A DNA stretch of 64,000 bases from Micromonospora rifamycinica (GCF_900090265.1 NZ_LT607752.1:5338001-5402000), one strand, 5' to 3'; counted from the first letter of the stretch, positions 42,565-52,697 are shown. Translations and numbers: made by a program. The notes: generated by a model from the sequence alone, not told the origin.

Positions 42565-44208
42565 ATGAGAGTCTCGAAGCGGGCAACCGGCGTCATCGCG
42601 GCCGGCATGGCCGCCGCGCTGGTCGCCAGCGGTTGCTCCAGCAGTGAGGGCGGCGGTGAGAGCGACTCCGGCGCGACCGCCGACGGTTCGATCACCATCC
42701 ACGGCGTCCAGCCCGAGAACCCGCTGGTTCCGGCGAACACCACCGAGACCGGTGGCGGCAAGATCATCGACGACCTGTGGACCGGCCTGGTCGAGTACCC
42801 GAACGACGGTGGGGCTCCGCGTAACGCGCTGGCCGAGTCGATCGAGACCAAGGACTCCAAGGTCTTCACCATCAAGATCAAGAAGGGTACCAAGTTCCAC
42901 GACGGTACCGAGGTGAAGGCGGAGAGCTTCGTCAAGGCCTGGAACTGGGCCGCCTACTCCCCGAACGGTGCGGCGAACGGCAGCTTCTTCGCTGACATCG
43001 CGGGCTACGACCAGGTGACCGCGGTGGACCCGGACGACGACGGCCCGAAGAAGGCCCCGGAGCCGGCCGCCAAGGAGATGTCCGGCCTCAAGGTCGTCGA
43101 CGACCAGACCTTCGAGGTCACCCTGTCCGCCCCGACCGCGGTCTTCCCGACCAAGCTCGGCTACAGCGCGTTCATGCCGCTGCCGGACGTGTTCTTCACC
43201 CAGAAGCCCGAGGAGTTCGGCAAGAAGCCGATCGCCAACGGCCCGGTGAAGTTCGTGTCCTGGGAGGACAACGTCTCGATCAAGCTGACGCGGTTCGACG
43301 ACTACAACCTGCGCGACAAGGTCAAGGTCAAGGACGTCAACGTCAAGCTGTACCAGGACGAGAACGCCGCCTACGCGGACCTGCTCTCGGGCAACCTGGA
43401 CTTCCTGGAGTCGATCCCCACCTCGGCGCTGGCCGGCGAGAAGTACAAGGCCGACCTGGGTGCGCGGGCGCTGAACACGGTCACCCCGACGACCGCGTTC
43501 ATCGCGTTCCCGATCTACGACAAGCGCTTCCAGGACCCGAAGCTGCGTCGTGCCGTCTCGCTGGCGATCAACCGGCAGGACATCTCGGACAAGATCTTCT
43601 TCGGCACCCGCAAGCCGGCCGACAGCTGGGCCAACCCGCTCACCCCGGGTGCCCCGGCCGGTAACTGCTCCTCCTGCAAGTTCGACCCGACGCAGGCGAA
43701 GCAGCTGCTGACCGAGGCCGGTGGCTTCACCGGCGAGATGGTCTTCTACTACAACGCCGACTCCAGCCACAAGGACTGGATGGAGGCCGTTGCCCAGCAG
43801 GTCAAGACCAACCTGGGTATCGAGGCGCGGGCCGAGGGTGTCCCCACCTTCGCGGTGTTCCGTCAGAACATCAACGCCCACAGCATGAAGGGCCCGTACC
43901 GCGCTGCCTGGCAGCAGGACTACCCGGACATCGAGAACTGGGTGAACCCGCTCTTCGTCAAGGGTGGCTCCTCCAACGACGGCCTCTACAGCAACCCCGA
44001 GGTCGACGCCGGCGCCAAGGCCGCCAGCGGCGCGCCGAGCCTGGAGGCCTCGCACCAGCAGTTCGCCGAGGTGCTCAAGAAGGTCGACGCTGACGTCCCG
44101 ACCATCCCGATCTACTTCTACGGCCAGCAGTCCGGCCACTCGGAGAAGATCAAGAAGATGGAGCCGAACAACGTCGGTGAGCTGGACCTTTCCTCGGTCG
44201 AGCTCTGA
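42565..44208 (+). CDS. oligopeptide ABC transporter substrate-binding lipoprotein
   Basis: Family 5 solute-binding protein (DppA/OppA type), 547 aa. The signal ends in lipobox LVASGC (Cys about residue 24). Typical parts are FTIKIKKGTKFHDGTEV, the YQDENAAYADLLSGNLDF segment and the late WQQDYPDIENWVNPLF. It captures peptides for the permeases encoded next. AAGAGGAGG upstream fixes ATG 42565. It is the first gene of a five-gene set ending with two ATPases. Confidence 0.93.
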   Translation: MRVSKRATGVIAAGMAAALVASGCSSSEGGGESDSGATADGSITIHGVQPENPLVPANTTETGGGKIIDDLWTGLVEYPNDGGAPRNALAESIETKDSKVFTIKIKKGTKFHDGTEVKAESFVKAWNWAAYSPNGAANGSFFADIAGYDQVTAVDPDDDGPKKAPEPAAKEMSGLKVVDDQTFEVTLSAPTAVFPTKLGYSAFMPLPDVFFTQKPEEFGKKPIANGPVKFVSWEDNVSIKLTRFDDYNLRDKVKVKDVNVKLYQDENAAYADLLSGNLDFLESIPTSALAGEKYKADLGARALNTVTPTTAFIAFPIYDKRFQDPKLRRAVSLAINRQDISDKIFFGTRKPADSWANPLTPGAPAGNCSSCKFDPTQAKQLLTEAGGFTGEMVFYYNADSSHKDWMEAVAQQVKTNLGIEARAEGVPTFAVFRQNINAHSMKGPYRAAWQQDYPDIENWVNPLFVKGGSSNDGLYSNPEVDAGAKAASGAPSLEASHQQFAEVLKKVDADVPTIPIYFYGQQSGHSEKIKKMEPNNVGELDLSSVEL

Positions 44209-44357
44209 TCGATCCGCGCTGACCCCGGGTCGGGCCCGCCACATCCGGCGGGCCCGGCTCGGGGCAGTTCCGCGAGCAGGGTGTCACCACATCCGCCTCG
44301 CACGTCGTCGCCACCGTGTCGGCCGTCCGACGCGCCCCCTGTCTGGAGGACCACCCC

Positions 44358-45284
44358 ATGGGCCGCTATCTCTTGAGACGGCTGCTCCAACTCGTGCCGG
44401 TGTTCATCGGCACCACATTCATGATCTACGCACTCGTCTGGGCCGTGCCGGGCGACCCTTTCGCGGGCAAATGCGGTGAGCGGAAGTGTCCGCAGGCCTA
44501 CGTCGACTTCATGACGGAGAAGTACAGCCTCGACGAGAACGTGTTCGTCCAGTACGCGATCTACATGCAGAACCTCCTCAAGGGCGACTTCGGGCAGACG
44601 TACAGCGGCCAGTCGATCAACGACATCATCGCGACGGCGTACCCCAACACGATGAAGCTGGCCCTGGTCGCGCTGGTCATCGAGGCGGTCATCGGCCTCA
44701 CCGCCGGCGTGCTGACCGGTCTGCGTCGCAACGGCTTCCTGGACAACCTGGTGCTGGTCTCCACGCTGTTCCTGATCGCACTGCCGGTCTTCGTGGTCGG
44801 TTTCGTGCTCCAGTGGCTCTTCGGCGTGCAGTGGGGCCTCGTCAAGCCGACCGTCTCCAGCGAGATGCTGCTCTCCGAACTGATCATCCCCGGCTTCGTG
44901 CTGGGTAGCGCGTCGACGGCGTACATCGCCCGGGTGGCGCGGACGAGCATCGCCGAGAACCGGCGGGCCGACTACGTGCGTACCGCGATCGCCAAGGGTC
45001 TGCCGATGCGCCGGGTGGTCGGGGTGCACCTGCTGCGCAACTCGCTGATCCCGGTGGTCACCCTGCTCGGCACCGACCTCGGTGCGCTGATGGGCGGTGC
45101 GATCGTCACCGAGGGCATCTTCGGCATCAACGGGATCGGCCGGCAGGTCTACCGGTCGATCGTCACCAAGGAGAGCGCTACCGTTGTCTCCATCGTGGTG
45201 GTGCTGGTGCTGGTCTACCTGCTGATGAACCTGCTGGTCGACCTGCTCTACGCCGCCCTGGACCCGAGGATCCGCTATGAGTGA
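44358..45284 (+). CDS. peptide ABC transporter permease, DppB/OppB type
   Basis: Permease of 308 aa with six transmembrane helices. The start MGRYLLRRLLQLVPVFIGTT is typical of DppB/OppB, and the cytoplasmic EAA loop reads RTSIAENRRADYVRTAIAKG. The gap of 149 bases from the binding-protein gene may hold an mRNA-processing site. Its stop overlaps the next start (ATGAGTGA). GGAGGA precedes ATG 44358. Confidence 0.94.
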   Translation: MGRYLLRRLLQLVPVFIGTTFMIYALVWAVPGDPFAGKCGERKCPQAYVDFMTEKYSLDENVFVQYAIYMQNLLKGDFGQTYSGQSINDIIATAYPNTMKLALVALVIEAVIGLTAGVLTGLRRNGFLDNLVLVSTLFLIALPVFVVGFVLQWLFGVQWGLVKPTVSSEMLLSELIIPGFVLGSASTAYIARVARTSIAENRRADYVRTAIAKGLPMRRVVGVHLLRNSLIPVVTLLGTDLGALMGGAIVTEGIFGINGIGRQVYRSIVTKESATVVSIVVVLVLVYLLMNLLVDLLYAALDPRIRYE

Positions 45285-46254
45285 CCCCTCTACCGCCTCG
45301 ATCGTCAGCACCCCCCGTGCCGAACAGCCCGGCCAGATCGGCGCCCCCGCGGACGCCGGTCTGCCGGAGAGCGCCCGCAAGGAGAAGCCCCGCGGTCTGC
45401 TCGGCGACGCCTGGCGCGACCTGCGCCGCAAGCCGCTGTTCTGGATCTCGGCCTTCTTCATCCTCCTGTTCATCGCGATGGCGGCCGTCCCGTCGCTGTT
45501 CAGCTCCGGCGACGCGGTGAACGGCACCCTCGACAACAGCCTGGGCAAGCCCTCCTCGACGGCCTGGTTCGGCTACGACGTGCAGGGCCGCGACGTCTAC
45601 GCCCGGGTCATCTACGGCGCCCGCGCCTCCGTCGTGGTGGCGCTGCTGTCCGTGGCCGGCACGCTGCTCTTCGGTGGCCTGATGGGGGTCGTCTCCGGCT
45701 ACCGCGGCGGCTGGGTGGACGCGCTGCTCTCCCGGATCGCCGACGTCTTCTTCGGCCTGCCGTTCGTACTCGGTGCGATCGTCATCCTGACCACGTTCAA
45801 CGGGTCCGGGACGAGCAACAGCAAGTGGCAGATCATGGGCCTGGTGATCGCCTCGTTGGTGCTGCTGAGCTGGCCGGTCGTGATGCGACTGATGCGCTCC
45901 TCGGTGCTGTCCACCAAGGAGGCCGACTACATCATGGCGGCCCGCGCGCTGGGTGCGGGGACGGGCCGGATCATCCTCAAGCACCTGCTGCCGAACTGTC
46001 TGGCTCCGCTGCTGGTGTACGGGACGATCATGGTCGGCTCCTTCATCGGCGCCGAGGCGACGCTCTCCTTCCTGGGTGTCGGCCTGAAGAGCCCGGTGGT
46101 GTCCTGGGGCATCATGATCAGTGAGGCGCAGAACTACATCCGCGTCGCGCCCTACCTGCTCTTCTTCCCCGCCGCGTTCCTCGTCACCGCCGTGCTGAGC
46201 TTCGTCATGCTCGGTGAGGCCGTCCGCGAGGCCCTCGACCCGAAGCTCCGATAG
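45277..46254 (+). CDS. peptide ABC transporter permease, DppC/OppC type
   Basis: Permease of 325 aa. A cytoplasmic N-terminus of about 55 residues precedes an extra first helix, then the DppC pattern GYDVQGRDVYARVIYGARAS and an EAA loop EADYIMAARALGAGTGRIILKHLLPN. Six helices in total. It forms the channel heterodimer with the previous gene product; the two genes overlap by 8 bases, which keeps subunit ratios equal. Confidence 0.94.
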   Translation: MSDPSTASIVSTPRAEQPGQIGAPADAGLPESARKEKPRGLLGDAWRDLRRKPLFWISAFFILLFIAMAAVPSLFSSGDAVNGTLDNSLGKPSSTAWFGYDVQGRDVYARVIYGARASVVVALLSVAGTLLFGGLMGVVSGYRGGWVDALLSRIADVFFGLPFVLGAIVILTTFNGSGTSNSKWQIMGLVIASLVLLSWPVVMRLMRSSVLSTKEADYIMAARALGAGTGRIILKHLLPNCLAPLLVYGTIMVGSFIGAEATLSFLGVGLKSPVVSWGIMISEAQNYIRVAPYLLFFPAAFLVTAVLSFVMLGEAVREALDPKLR

Positions 46255-46264
46255 GGGAACTGAG

Positions 46265-47300
46265 TTGTCCGAGATTCTCGTTTCCGAGCAGTCCGCGCCG
46301 GGCGCCGACGGACCCGGCCGCCCCTCGGGCCGACTGCTCGAGGTCGACGACCTGCGGGTGGAGTTCCGCACCCGGGACGGCGTCGCCAAGGTCATCAACG
46401 GGGTCACGTACCACGTCGACGCGGGGGAAACCCTCGCCGTGCTCGGCGAGTCCGGCTCCGGCAAGAGCGTCACCGCGCAGACCGTCATGGGCATCCTGGA
46501 CATGCCGCCCGGCTTCGTCACGGGTGGTCAGGTCCGCTTCCACGGCAAGGACATGCTCACCATGTCCGCCGAGGAGCGTCGCCGCATCCGCGGCGAGGGC
46601 ATCGCGATGATCTTCCAGGACTCGCTCTCCGCGTTGAACCCGGTCTTCACCGTCGGTTTCCAGATCGCCGAGCAGTTCCGGGTACGGCGCGGGATGAGCC
46701 GCTCGGACGCCAAGAAGCGGGCGATCGAGATGCTCGACCAGGTCAAGATCCCGAATGCCAAGGGCCGGTTCAGCAACTTCCCGCACCAGTTCTCCGGCGG
46801 TATGCGGCAGCGCGCGATGATCGCCATGTCGCTGGCGCTGGACCCGGAGGTGCTGATCGCGGACGAGCCGACCACCGCGCTGGACGTGACCGTGCAGGCC
46901 CAGATCATGGACCTGCTCGGCGAACTCCAGCGGGAGCGCCGGATGGGCATGGTCCTGATCACCCACGACCTCGGCGTGGTGGCCGACGTCGCGGACCGGA
47001 TCGCGGTCATGTACGCCGGCCGGATCGTCGAGGAAGCCGACGTCTACGACCTGTACGCCAAGCCGGCGCACCCGTACACCCACGGCCTGCTCAACTCGAT
47101 CCCCCGGCTCGACGAGAAGGGCCAGCAGCTCCGGACGATCAAGGGCCTGCCGCCGAACCTGATGAACATCCCGCCGGGCTGCCCGTTCAACCCGCGTTGC
47201 CCGATGGCGCAGCCGGTGTGCCGGGAGAAGCTCCCCCCGCTGCTGCAGATCCGCCCCGGCCGGGCCAGCGCCTGCCACTTCGCCGAGGAGCTGGTGAACC

Positions 47301-47308
<8 letters not shown>
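46265..47308 (+). CDS. peptide ABC transporter ATPase, DppD/OppD type
   Basis: ATPase of 347 aa. Walker A GESGSGKSVT, signature FSGGMRQRAMIA, Walker B VLIADEPTTALD, and the oligopeptide-transporter C-terminal extension with CPFNPRCPMAQPVC, a cysteine pattern that binds an iron-sulfur cluster in some members. The start is probably TTG 46265, after AGGGGA; homologous sequence begins at LLEVDDLRVEF. It overlaps the next gene by 8 bases. Confidence 0.94.
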
Positions 47309-48314
<1,006 letters not shown>

Positions 48315-48324
48315 GACACCCGGG

Positions 48325-48359
48325 CCGCCTGCCACCGTCAGCCCGACGGTGGCAGGCGG
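48325..48359. terminator. bidirectional terminator hairpin
   Basis: CCGCCTGCCACCGTC (48325-48339) pairs perfectly with GACGGTGGCAGGCGG (48345-48359), loop AGCCC, between the convergent DppF-type and chorismate mutase genes. Confidence 0.9.
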
Positions 48360-48384
48360 TTCGTCATGCCCCGTCCCCGGAGGG

Positions 48385-48855
48385 CTACAGCGGTCCGCGC
48401 CCGGCCCGCAGCAGCAGCAGCGCGAGCTGGGTGCCGTCGGCCCCCAGTTCGCTGCGGAAGCGCTCCAGGATCTCCCGTTCCCGGGAGAGCACCAGCCGGG
48501 TGCCCCCGGAGGCCATCCGGGTCACCCCGACCTCCTGGGAGAGCGCCGCACGCTCCTGCCAGAGCGCGATGAGCGTACGGTCGATCTCGTCGATCCGTTG
48601 CCGGATCGCGACGATCCGTTCGGCCGCCGCCGTGTCACCGGTACCGGTGCGGGCCGCGACGTCGCCCGGATCGGCACCCGCCGGGCCGGCACCGATCGGG
48701 CCGACGTCACCTGGGCCGGCATCCACCGGGCCAGCCTCTCCCGGGCCGGTGCCGATCAGGCCGGCGTCTCCCGGGTCGGTGCCGATCGGGTCGGCCGGAG
48801 CCGGGTCGTCGTGCCGCGCGGGGACACCGCTGGACTCCACCACGTCAGTCATCAT
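48385..48855 (-). CDS. AroQ-type chorismate mutase (Rv0948c type)
   Basis: Intracellular chorismate mutase, 156 aa, turning chorismate to prephenate for Phe and Tyr. The all-helical AroQ domain (about 76-156) has IRQRIDEIDRTLIALWQERA, RMASGGTRLVLSREREI and the C-terminal LLLRAGRGPL. This closely follows M. tuberculosis Rv0948c, whose end docks on DAHP synthase, which boosts its low activity. The first 75 residues are a degenerate Gly/Pro/Ala/Asp repeat (GPGEAGPVDAGPGDVGP-like) not found in Rv0948c. ATG 48855 or 48852 follows GAGGGG. Expression is probably controlled by the attenuator upstream. Confidence 0.92.
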   Translation of the reverse strand: MMTDVVESSGVPARHDDPAPADPIGTDPGDAGLIGTGPGEAGPVDAGPGDVGPIGAGPAGADPGDVAARTGTGDTAAAERIVAIRQRIDEIDRTLIALWQERAALSQEVGVTRMASGGTRLVLSREREILERFRSELGADGTQLALLLLRAGRGPL

Positions 48856-48901
48856 CGTCGTACCCCTCGGGTCTCGGGCCCGGTGTTCGGATCCCGGGAC
48901 G

Positions 48902-48934
48902 AAAAAGCCCCGGGCTCTCCGAGCCCGGGGCTTT
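48902..48934 (-). terminator. attenuator terminator in chorismate mutase leader
   Basis: On the minus strand a 14-bp perfect stem (48921-48934 with 48904-48917, 3-base loop) is followed by a T-run reaching 48902, a textbook intrinsic terminator. It lies 46 bases before the chorismate mutase start, inside its leader. Its 5' arm contains CCGGGCTC (48921-48928), which can pair instead with GAGTCCGG at 48970-48977. Confidence 0.88.
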
Positions 48935-48949
48935 CGTAGGTCCTGTCGA

Positions 48950-49015
48950 TCAGGCGCGACCCACGGCAGCCGGACTCCCGGTGCCGTAGTAAAAGTAGGA
49001 ACGCCGATCGGACAC
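48950..49015 (-). CDS. aromatic leader peptide (attenuator) of chorismate mutase
   Basis: A 21-codon frame starting GTG 49015 and ending TGA 48950. Residues 7-10 are Tyr-Phe-Tyr-Tyr (codons TAC TTT TAC TAC), dense for such a short peptide. Just after these codons the RNA can fold a pause-type stem (about 48963-48987). Slow decoding for lack of Tyr or Phe charged tRNA would favour the 48970-48977 with 48921-48928 pairing and prevent termination. No ribosome site is present; the promoter position suggests translation from the transcript's first base. Confidence 0.72.
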   Translation of the reverse strand: MSDRRSYFYYGTGSPAAVGRA

Positions 49016-49022
49016 GCCGTCG

Positions 49023-49052
49023 AGTATGCCGACCGGTGGCCGTTGCGCGCAA
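49023..49052 (-). promoter_or_regulatory. promoter of chorismate mutase leader transcript
   Basis: On the minus strand TTGCGC (49047-49052) and CATACT (49023-49028) are 18 bases apart, and CATACT ends 7 bases before the leader GTG. Initiation is thus expected at the G of GTG, giving a leaderless leader peptide. Confidence 0.65.
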
Positions 49053-49071
49053 GCACATCCCGGCCACCGGT

Positions 49072-49121
49072 GGGAGGGATCCCTGGTCGGCGCGTACGCG
49101 CGATGACCAGGGATCCCTCCC
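49072..49121 (-). terminator. 5'-nucleotidase gene terminator
   Basis: A 17-bp perfect stem (49072-49088 with 49105-49121) follows the 5'-nucleotidase stop by 6 bases. The 16-base loop itself contains the palindrome GCGCGTACGCGC. It separates that gene from the chorismate mutase promoter. Confidence 0.88.
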
Positions 49122-49127
49122 GTCCGG

Positions 49128-50978
49128 TCAGCCGAGGCGGGTGATGCGGTCGGCCGCGGTGGGGGCCACCGGCTCCCCGGCGGCCAGGTACGCCACCAGG
49201 GCGTCCACGTCGAAGCCGGGCGCCGTGGTCCGACCCGCGCCGCCCGCCAGCTCGGAGAACCCGTCCCCGCCGTTGGCGAGGAAGTCGTTCGTGGTGACCC
49301 GGTAGCTGCCCGCCGGGTCGACCGGGGTGCCGTTGAGGGCCAGCGCGCTGACCCGGGAGCCGGCCGGGGCGGTGCTGTCGTACGAGTAGGTCAGCCCCGC
49401 CGACGGCTGGAGGATGCGCTGGGTGGTCTGCCCGTTGAAGCCGACGAACTGCTGCTCCAGCACGTTCTTGAGCTGAGTACCGGTGAACGTCTGGGTGACC
49501 ACCAGGTTGTTGAACGGCTGCACGGTGAACGCCTCACCGTAGGTCACCTCACCCGGTGCCTCGCCACCGATCGACGCCCCGTACGACAGGGAGGCCCGGA
49601 CGCCGCCGGGGTTCATCAGCGCGAGCTGCGCCCCGTCGCCCTTCGTGTACGCCAGCTGCGCGTCGGCGATCACGTCGCCCATCGGGCTCTCCCCGTTGGG
49701 CCGGGCGTCCCGGACGATGTCCGCGCTGATCTTCCCGACCACCCGGTTGGCGATCGGGGCGACCGCCGTGCGGTACTTGTCGGCCAGCGTCTTCGCGCCC
49801 GGGTCGACCAGGGCCGGGTTCTTGGCGAACACGCCCCCGGTCTGCTGCCAGGTGCCGTCGGCGTTGCGCACGCCGTTCTCCACGACCACGTTCTTCGCGG
49901 TGATGCCGGTGAACCGGCCGGTACGCCGGTCCAGCGAGTAGTCGATGTCGGTGACCAGCTGGCCGTTGTTGCCGGCGCTGGTGACCACGCTCGGCTTGCC
50001 CGAGGAGTTCGGCAGCGAGCAGGAGTAGAAGCGGTGGGTGTGCCCGGAGACCACCACGCCGAACTCCGGCCGCAGGCCCTTGACGATGTCGACGATCGGG
50101 CCGGAGAAGTTGGCGCAGTCGGAGACCCCCGGGGTGGTCGGCGGCGCGGACTGGGTGCCGCCCTCGTGCACCAGCAGGACCATCGCCTTGACCCCGAAGA
50201 GCTTGAGCACGGCGCCCCACTTGTTGGCGGTCTGCACCTCGTCGGCGAAGGTGACGTCCTTGATGCCGGCCGGATTGACGATGCCCGGGGTGCCCTCCAG
50301 GGTGACCCCGACGAAGCCGACCGGCACGCCGCCGACGAACTTCACGTCGATCGGGGGCAGGATCGGCAGCTTGGTCTTCTTGTTGATGGTGTTGGCGGCG
50401 AGGTAGGTGAACTTCGCCCCGGCGAAGCCGTCGCCGTCCTGGCAGCCGTCGACCGGGTGGCAGCCGCCCTTGTTGATCCGGAGCAGCTCCTTGACGCCCT
50501 CGTCGAACTCGTGGTTGCCGACCGAGCTGACGTCCAGGCCGATCTGGTCCATCAGCTCGATGGTGGGTTCGTCGTGGAACGCGGCGCTGACCAGTGGGGA
50601 GGCCCCGATCAGGTCACCGGCGCCGACGGTGGTGGTGACCCGGCCCTCGGCCTTGGCCTCGGCGCGCAGCTTCTTGAGCCAGGTGGCGAGGTACTCCACC
50701 CCACCGGCCGGGGTGCCGTTGACGGTGGCGCCACTGCCACCGGGCGGGTCGATCGCCCCGTGGAAGTCGTTGTAGCTGAGGAACTGGCCCTTGACCTCGC
50801 CACCGGTCGTGGTGGCGTACGAGACGGCGACCGGGGCGAGACCGGCCCCGAACGCGGCGTCGGCCGGCGGCGTGGTGGTGCGGCCGGTGCTGGGCAGGCT
50901 GGCCACGACAGCCAGGGCGAGGGCCGGCGCGGCGAGGTGACGCAGCACGGCCCGACCGCGCGAGCGCGGTTGACTCAT
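49128..50978 (-). CDS. secreted bifunctional metallophosphatase/5'-nucleotidase
   Basis: Exported enzyme of 616 aa, UshA/YfkN class, dephosphorylating extracellular nucleotides. Signal peptide (about 1-43). Metallophosphatase domain (about 60-330) with LSYNDFHGAI, GAGDLIGASPL, SSVGNHEFDEG and VVVSGHTHR, all metal-ligand motifs. The 5'-nucleotidase C-terminal domain (about 400-580) has NPGGVRASL and the adenine-stacking region with TNDFLANGGDGF. No wall anchor is seen, so it is likely released. ATG 50978 begins MSQPRSRGRA. Confidence 0.94.
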   Translation of the reverse strand: MSQPRSRGRAVLRHLAAPALALAVVASLPSTGRTTTPPADAAFGAGLAPVAVSYATTTGGEVKGQFLSYNDFHGAIDPPGGSGATVNGTPAGGVEYLATWLKKLRAEAKAEGRVTTTVGAGDLIGASPLVSAAFHDEPTIELMDQIGLDVSSVGNHEFDEGVKELLRINKGGCHPVDGCQDGDGFAGAKFTYLAANTINKKTKLPILPPIDVKFVGGVPVGFVGVTLEGTPGIVNPAGIKDVTFADEVQTANKWGAVLKLFGVKAMVLLVHEGGTQSAPPTTPGVSDCANFSGPIVDIVKGLRPEFGVVVSGHTHRFYSCSLPNSSGKPSVVTSAGNNGQLVTDIDYSLDRRTGRFTGITAKNVVVENGVRNADGTWQQTGGVFAKNPALVDPGAKTLADKYRTAVAPIANRVVGKISADIVRDARPNGESPMGDVIADAQLAYTKGDGAQLALMNPGGVRASLSYGASIGGEAPGEVTYGEAFTVQPFNNLVVTQTFTGTQLKNVLEQQFVGFNGQTTQRILQPSAGLTYSYDSTAPAGSRVSALALNGTPVDPAGSYRVTTNDFLANGGDGFSELAGGAGRTTAPGFDVDALVAYLAAGEPVAPTAADRITRLG

Positions 50979-51083
50979 GGTTGTTCTCCCAAGTCGTCTT
51001 CGGGGGAGCAGGTGGGGATTTCCCGCGTCATCGTCGCGCCTTGGGGACGAAGATGCCAGTGGGGCCACCGTGACAGCTTCGTC

Positions 51084-52697
51084 TCAGTCCGGGTCGGTGC
51101 CGCCGTCGGGCGGCGGCGGTGGCGCTCCGGCGGGTGGGCGGTGTCCCCGCGGGTCGCCGAACCAGGTCTCCACCGCGGCGAGCAGATCGTCGTCGCCGTC
51201 CGGGCCGCGCGCCCACGCGACGTAGCCGTCCGGTCGGACGAGCAGGGCGTCGGCGGGTGGCGCCGGTGCGTGGCCGGTGACGAATGCGATGCGGTCGCGC
51301 CACGGTTCGGTCAGTTCGGCGAGGCCACCGACGCCGGTGAGGTCGACCAGCAGCGGCCGGCCCGGCCGCAGGAGCTCGGCCAGCCGGGTGTCGCGGGAGC
51401 CGATCCGGAGCGCGAGGTCGGGAGCGAACCGTCCGGTCAGCGCATGGGGGGTGCCGGGGTGCATCCGGTAGCGGACGTCCGAGCCGGCCAACAGGTCGGC
51501 GAGTTGTCCGGTGACGACGGGGTTGTCCAGCAGTTCGGCGACGACCTGACGCAGGGCGGTGACCGCCGATCCGGGAGCCATGAGCGCCAACTGTGCCCGG
51601 GTCTGCATGGTGACCCGCTCGGCGGCGGGACGGCGCTCGGCCTGGTAGCTGTCGAGCAATCCGGATGGTGCCCAACCGTGCACCTGCGCGGCGAGTTTCC
51701 AGCCGAGGTTGGCCGCGTCCTGGAGCCCGAGGTTGAGGCCGGGTGCACCGACTGCGGGATGCACGTGGGCGGCATCTCCGGCGAGGAACACCCGGTCGCG
51801 TCGATACTGGTCCGCGACCCGGGCGTTAGCGGCGTACCTGCGGCGCAGCAGGTGCGGCCCCGCGGTGGCCGGCGCGGCGAGGGGCAGGTCCCGGCCGAGG
51901 ACCCGGTGCAGGCTGGCGCGTACCTCCCCGATGCTGACCGGGATGTCGTCGGTGGCCGGGGGACCGTCCCACTCGATCACCGAGACCATCGACACGCCGG
52001 GTCCGTGCGGCACCACGACGTAGGCACCGCGCTCGGTGCGGTGCCAGGCGTACATGCCGATCCGGTCACCGTCGGGCAGCACGATCGTGGCGGTGGCGGT
52101 GTCGATCGACGAACCCGGCACGGTGACGTGCGCGGCGCGTGAGACGACGCTCGGATCGGTGGAACCGGAGAACGGCACACCGATCCCGTGGCGTACCTCG
52201 CTGCGGGCGCCGTCGCATCCGACGAGATACCTGGCGCGTACCTGGTAACCGCCGTCGGGCCCCTGCACCTGCACGGTCACCGCGGTGTCGTCCTGGTGCA
52301 GCTCCCGCAGTCGGTGCCCGCGTCGGACATCCACACCGAGATCGCGCGCCCACTGTTCCAGTGACGATTCGAGGCGTTCCTGAGGGATCTGCAGGCCGTA
52401 CAGGGGGTTCTCGGCGATCCCGGACAGTTTCAAAGGCAGCGCGCCGAACAGGAACGCCGCGGCCGGTTGCGGCCGGTCGCCACGGCCACCGAGCGACCGG
52501 TACAACCCTCGGTGGTCGAGGAACCGGACCACCTGGCCGATCAGGGCGTTGGCCCGGTAGGCGGTGCTGCGCTCGGGCAACTGTTCGAGCACCACCGGCT
52601 GGACACCGGCGAGCACCAGTTCGGCGGCGAGCAGCAACCCGACCGGGCCGCCGCCGACGATCAGCACATCGACGTTCTCCTGGACATCGGCAAGCAT
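51084..52697 (-). CDS. FAD-dependent aromatic monooxygenase, PHBH fold
   Basis: Class A flavin monooxygenase, 537 aa. FAD motifs in order: LIVGGGPVGLLLAAELVLAG (residues 12-31), the DG motif VGCDGARSEVR, and GDAAHVHPAVGAPGLNLGLQD. The C-terminal thioredoxin-like region (about 420-537) is as in phenol and polyketide hydroxylases and rifampicin monooxygenase. The substrate is unknown. There is no biosynthetic cluster around it, so an aromatic catabolic or detoxifying role is as likely as secondary metabolism. It is an insertion relative to the mycobacterial gene order. ATG 52697 starts MLADVQENVDVL. Confidence 0.9.
   Translation of the reverse strand: MLADVQENVDVLIVGGGPVGLLLAAELVLAGVQPVVLEQLPERSTAYRANALIGQVVRFLDHRGLYRSLGGRGDRPQPAAAFLFGALPLKLSGIAENPLYGLQIPQERLESSLEQWARDLGVDVRRGHRLRELHQDDTAVTVQVQGPDGGYQVRARYLVGCDGARSEVRHGIGVPFSGSTDPSVVSRAAHVTVPGSSIDTATATIVLPDGDRIGMYAWHRTERGAYVVVPHGPGVSMVSVIEWDGPPATDDIPVSIGEVRASLHRVLGRDLPLAAPATAGPHLLRRRYAANARVADQYRRDRVFLAGDAAHVHPAVGAPGLNLGLQDAANLGWKLAAQVHGWAPSGLLDSYQAERRPAAERVTMQTRAQLALMAPGSAVTALRQVVAELLDNPVVTGQLADLLAGSDVRYRMHPGTPHALTGRFAPDLALRIGSRDTRLAELLRPGRPLLVDLTGVGGLAELTEPWRDRIAFVTGHAPAPPADALLVRPDGYVAWARGPDGDDDLLAAVETWFGDPRGHRPPAGAPPPPPDGGTDPD

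Noticed and set aside
42304..44244. Long minus-strand open frame opposite the peptide-binding lipoprotein
   Set aside because: Shadow of a certain gene; no start signal and composition typical of antisense.
51084..52697. Flavin monooxygenase as part of a secondary-metabolite cluster
   Set aside because: Neighbours are 5'-nucleotidase and pcrA; no synthase, carrier protein or resistance gene is nearby.
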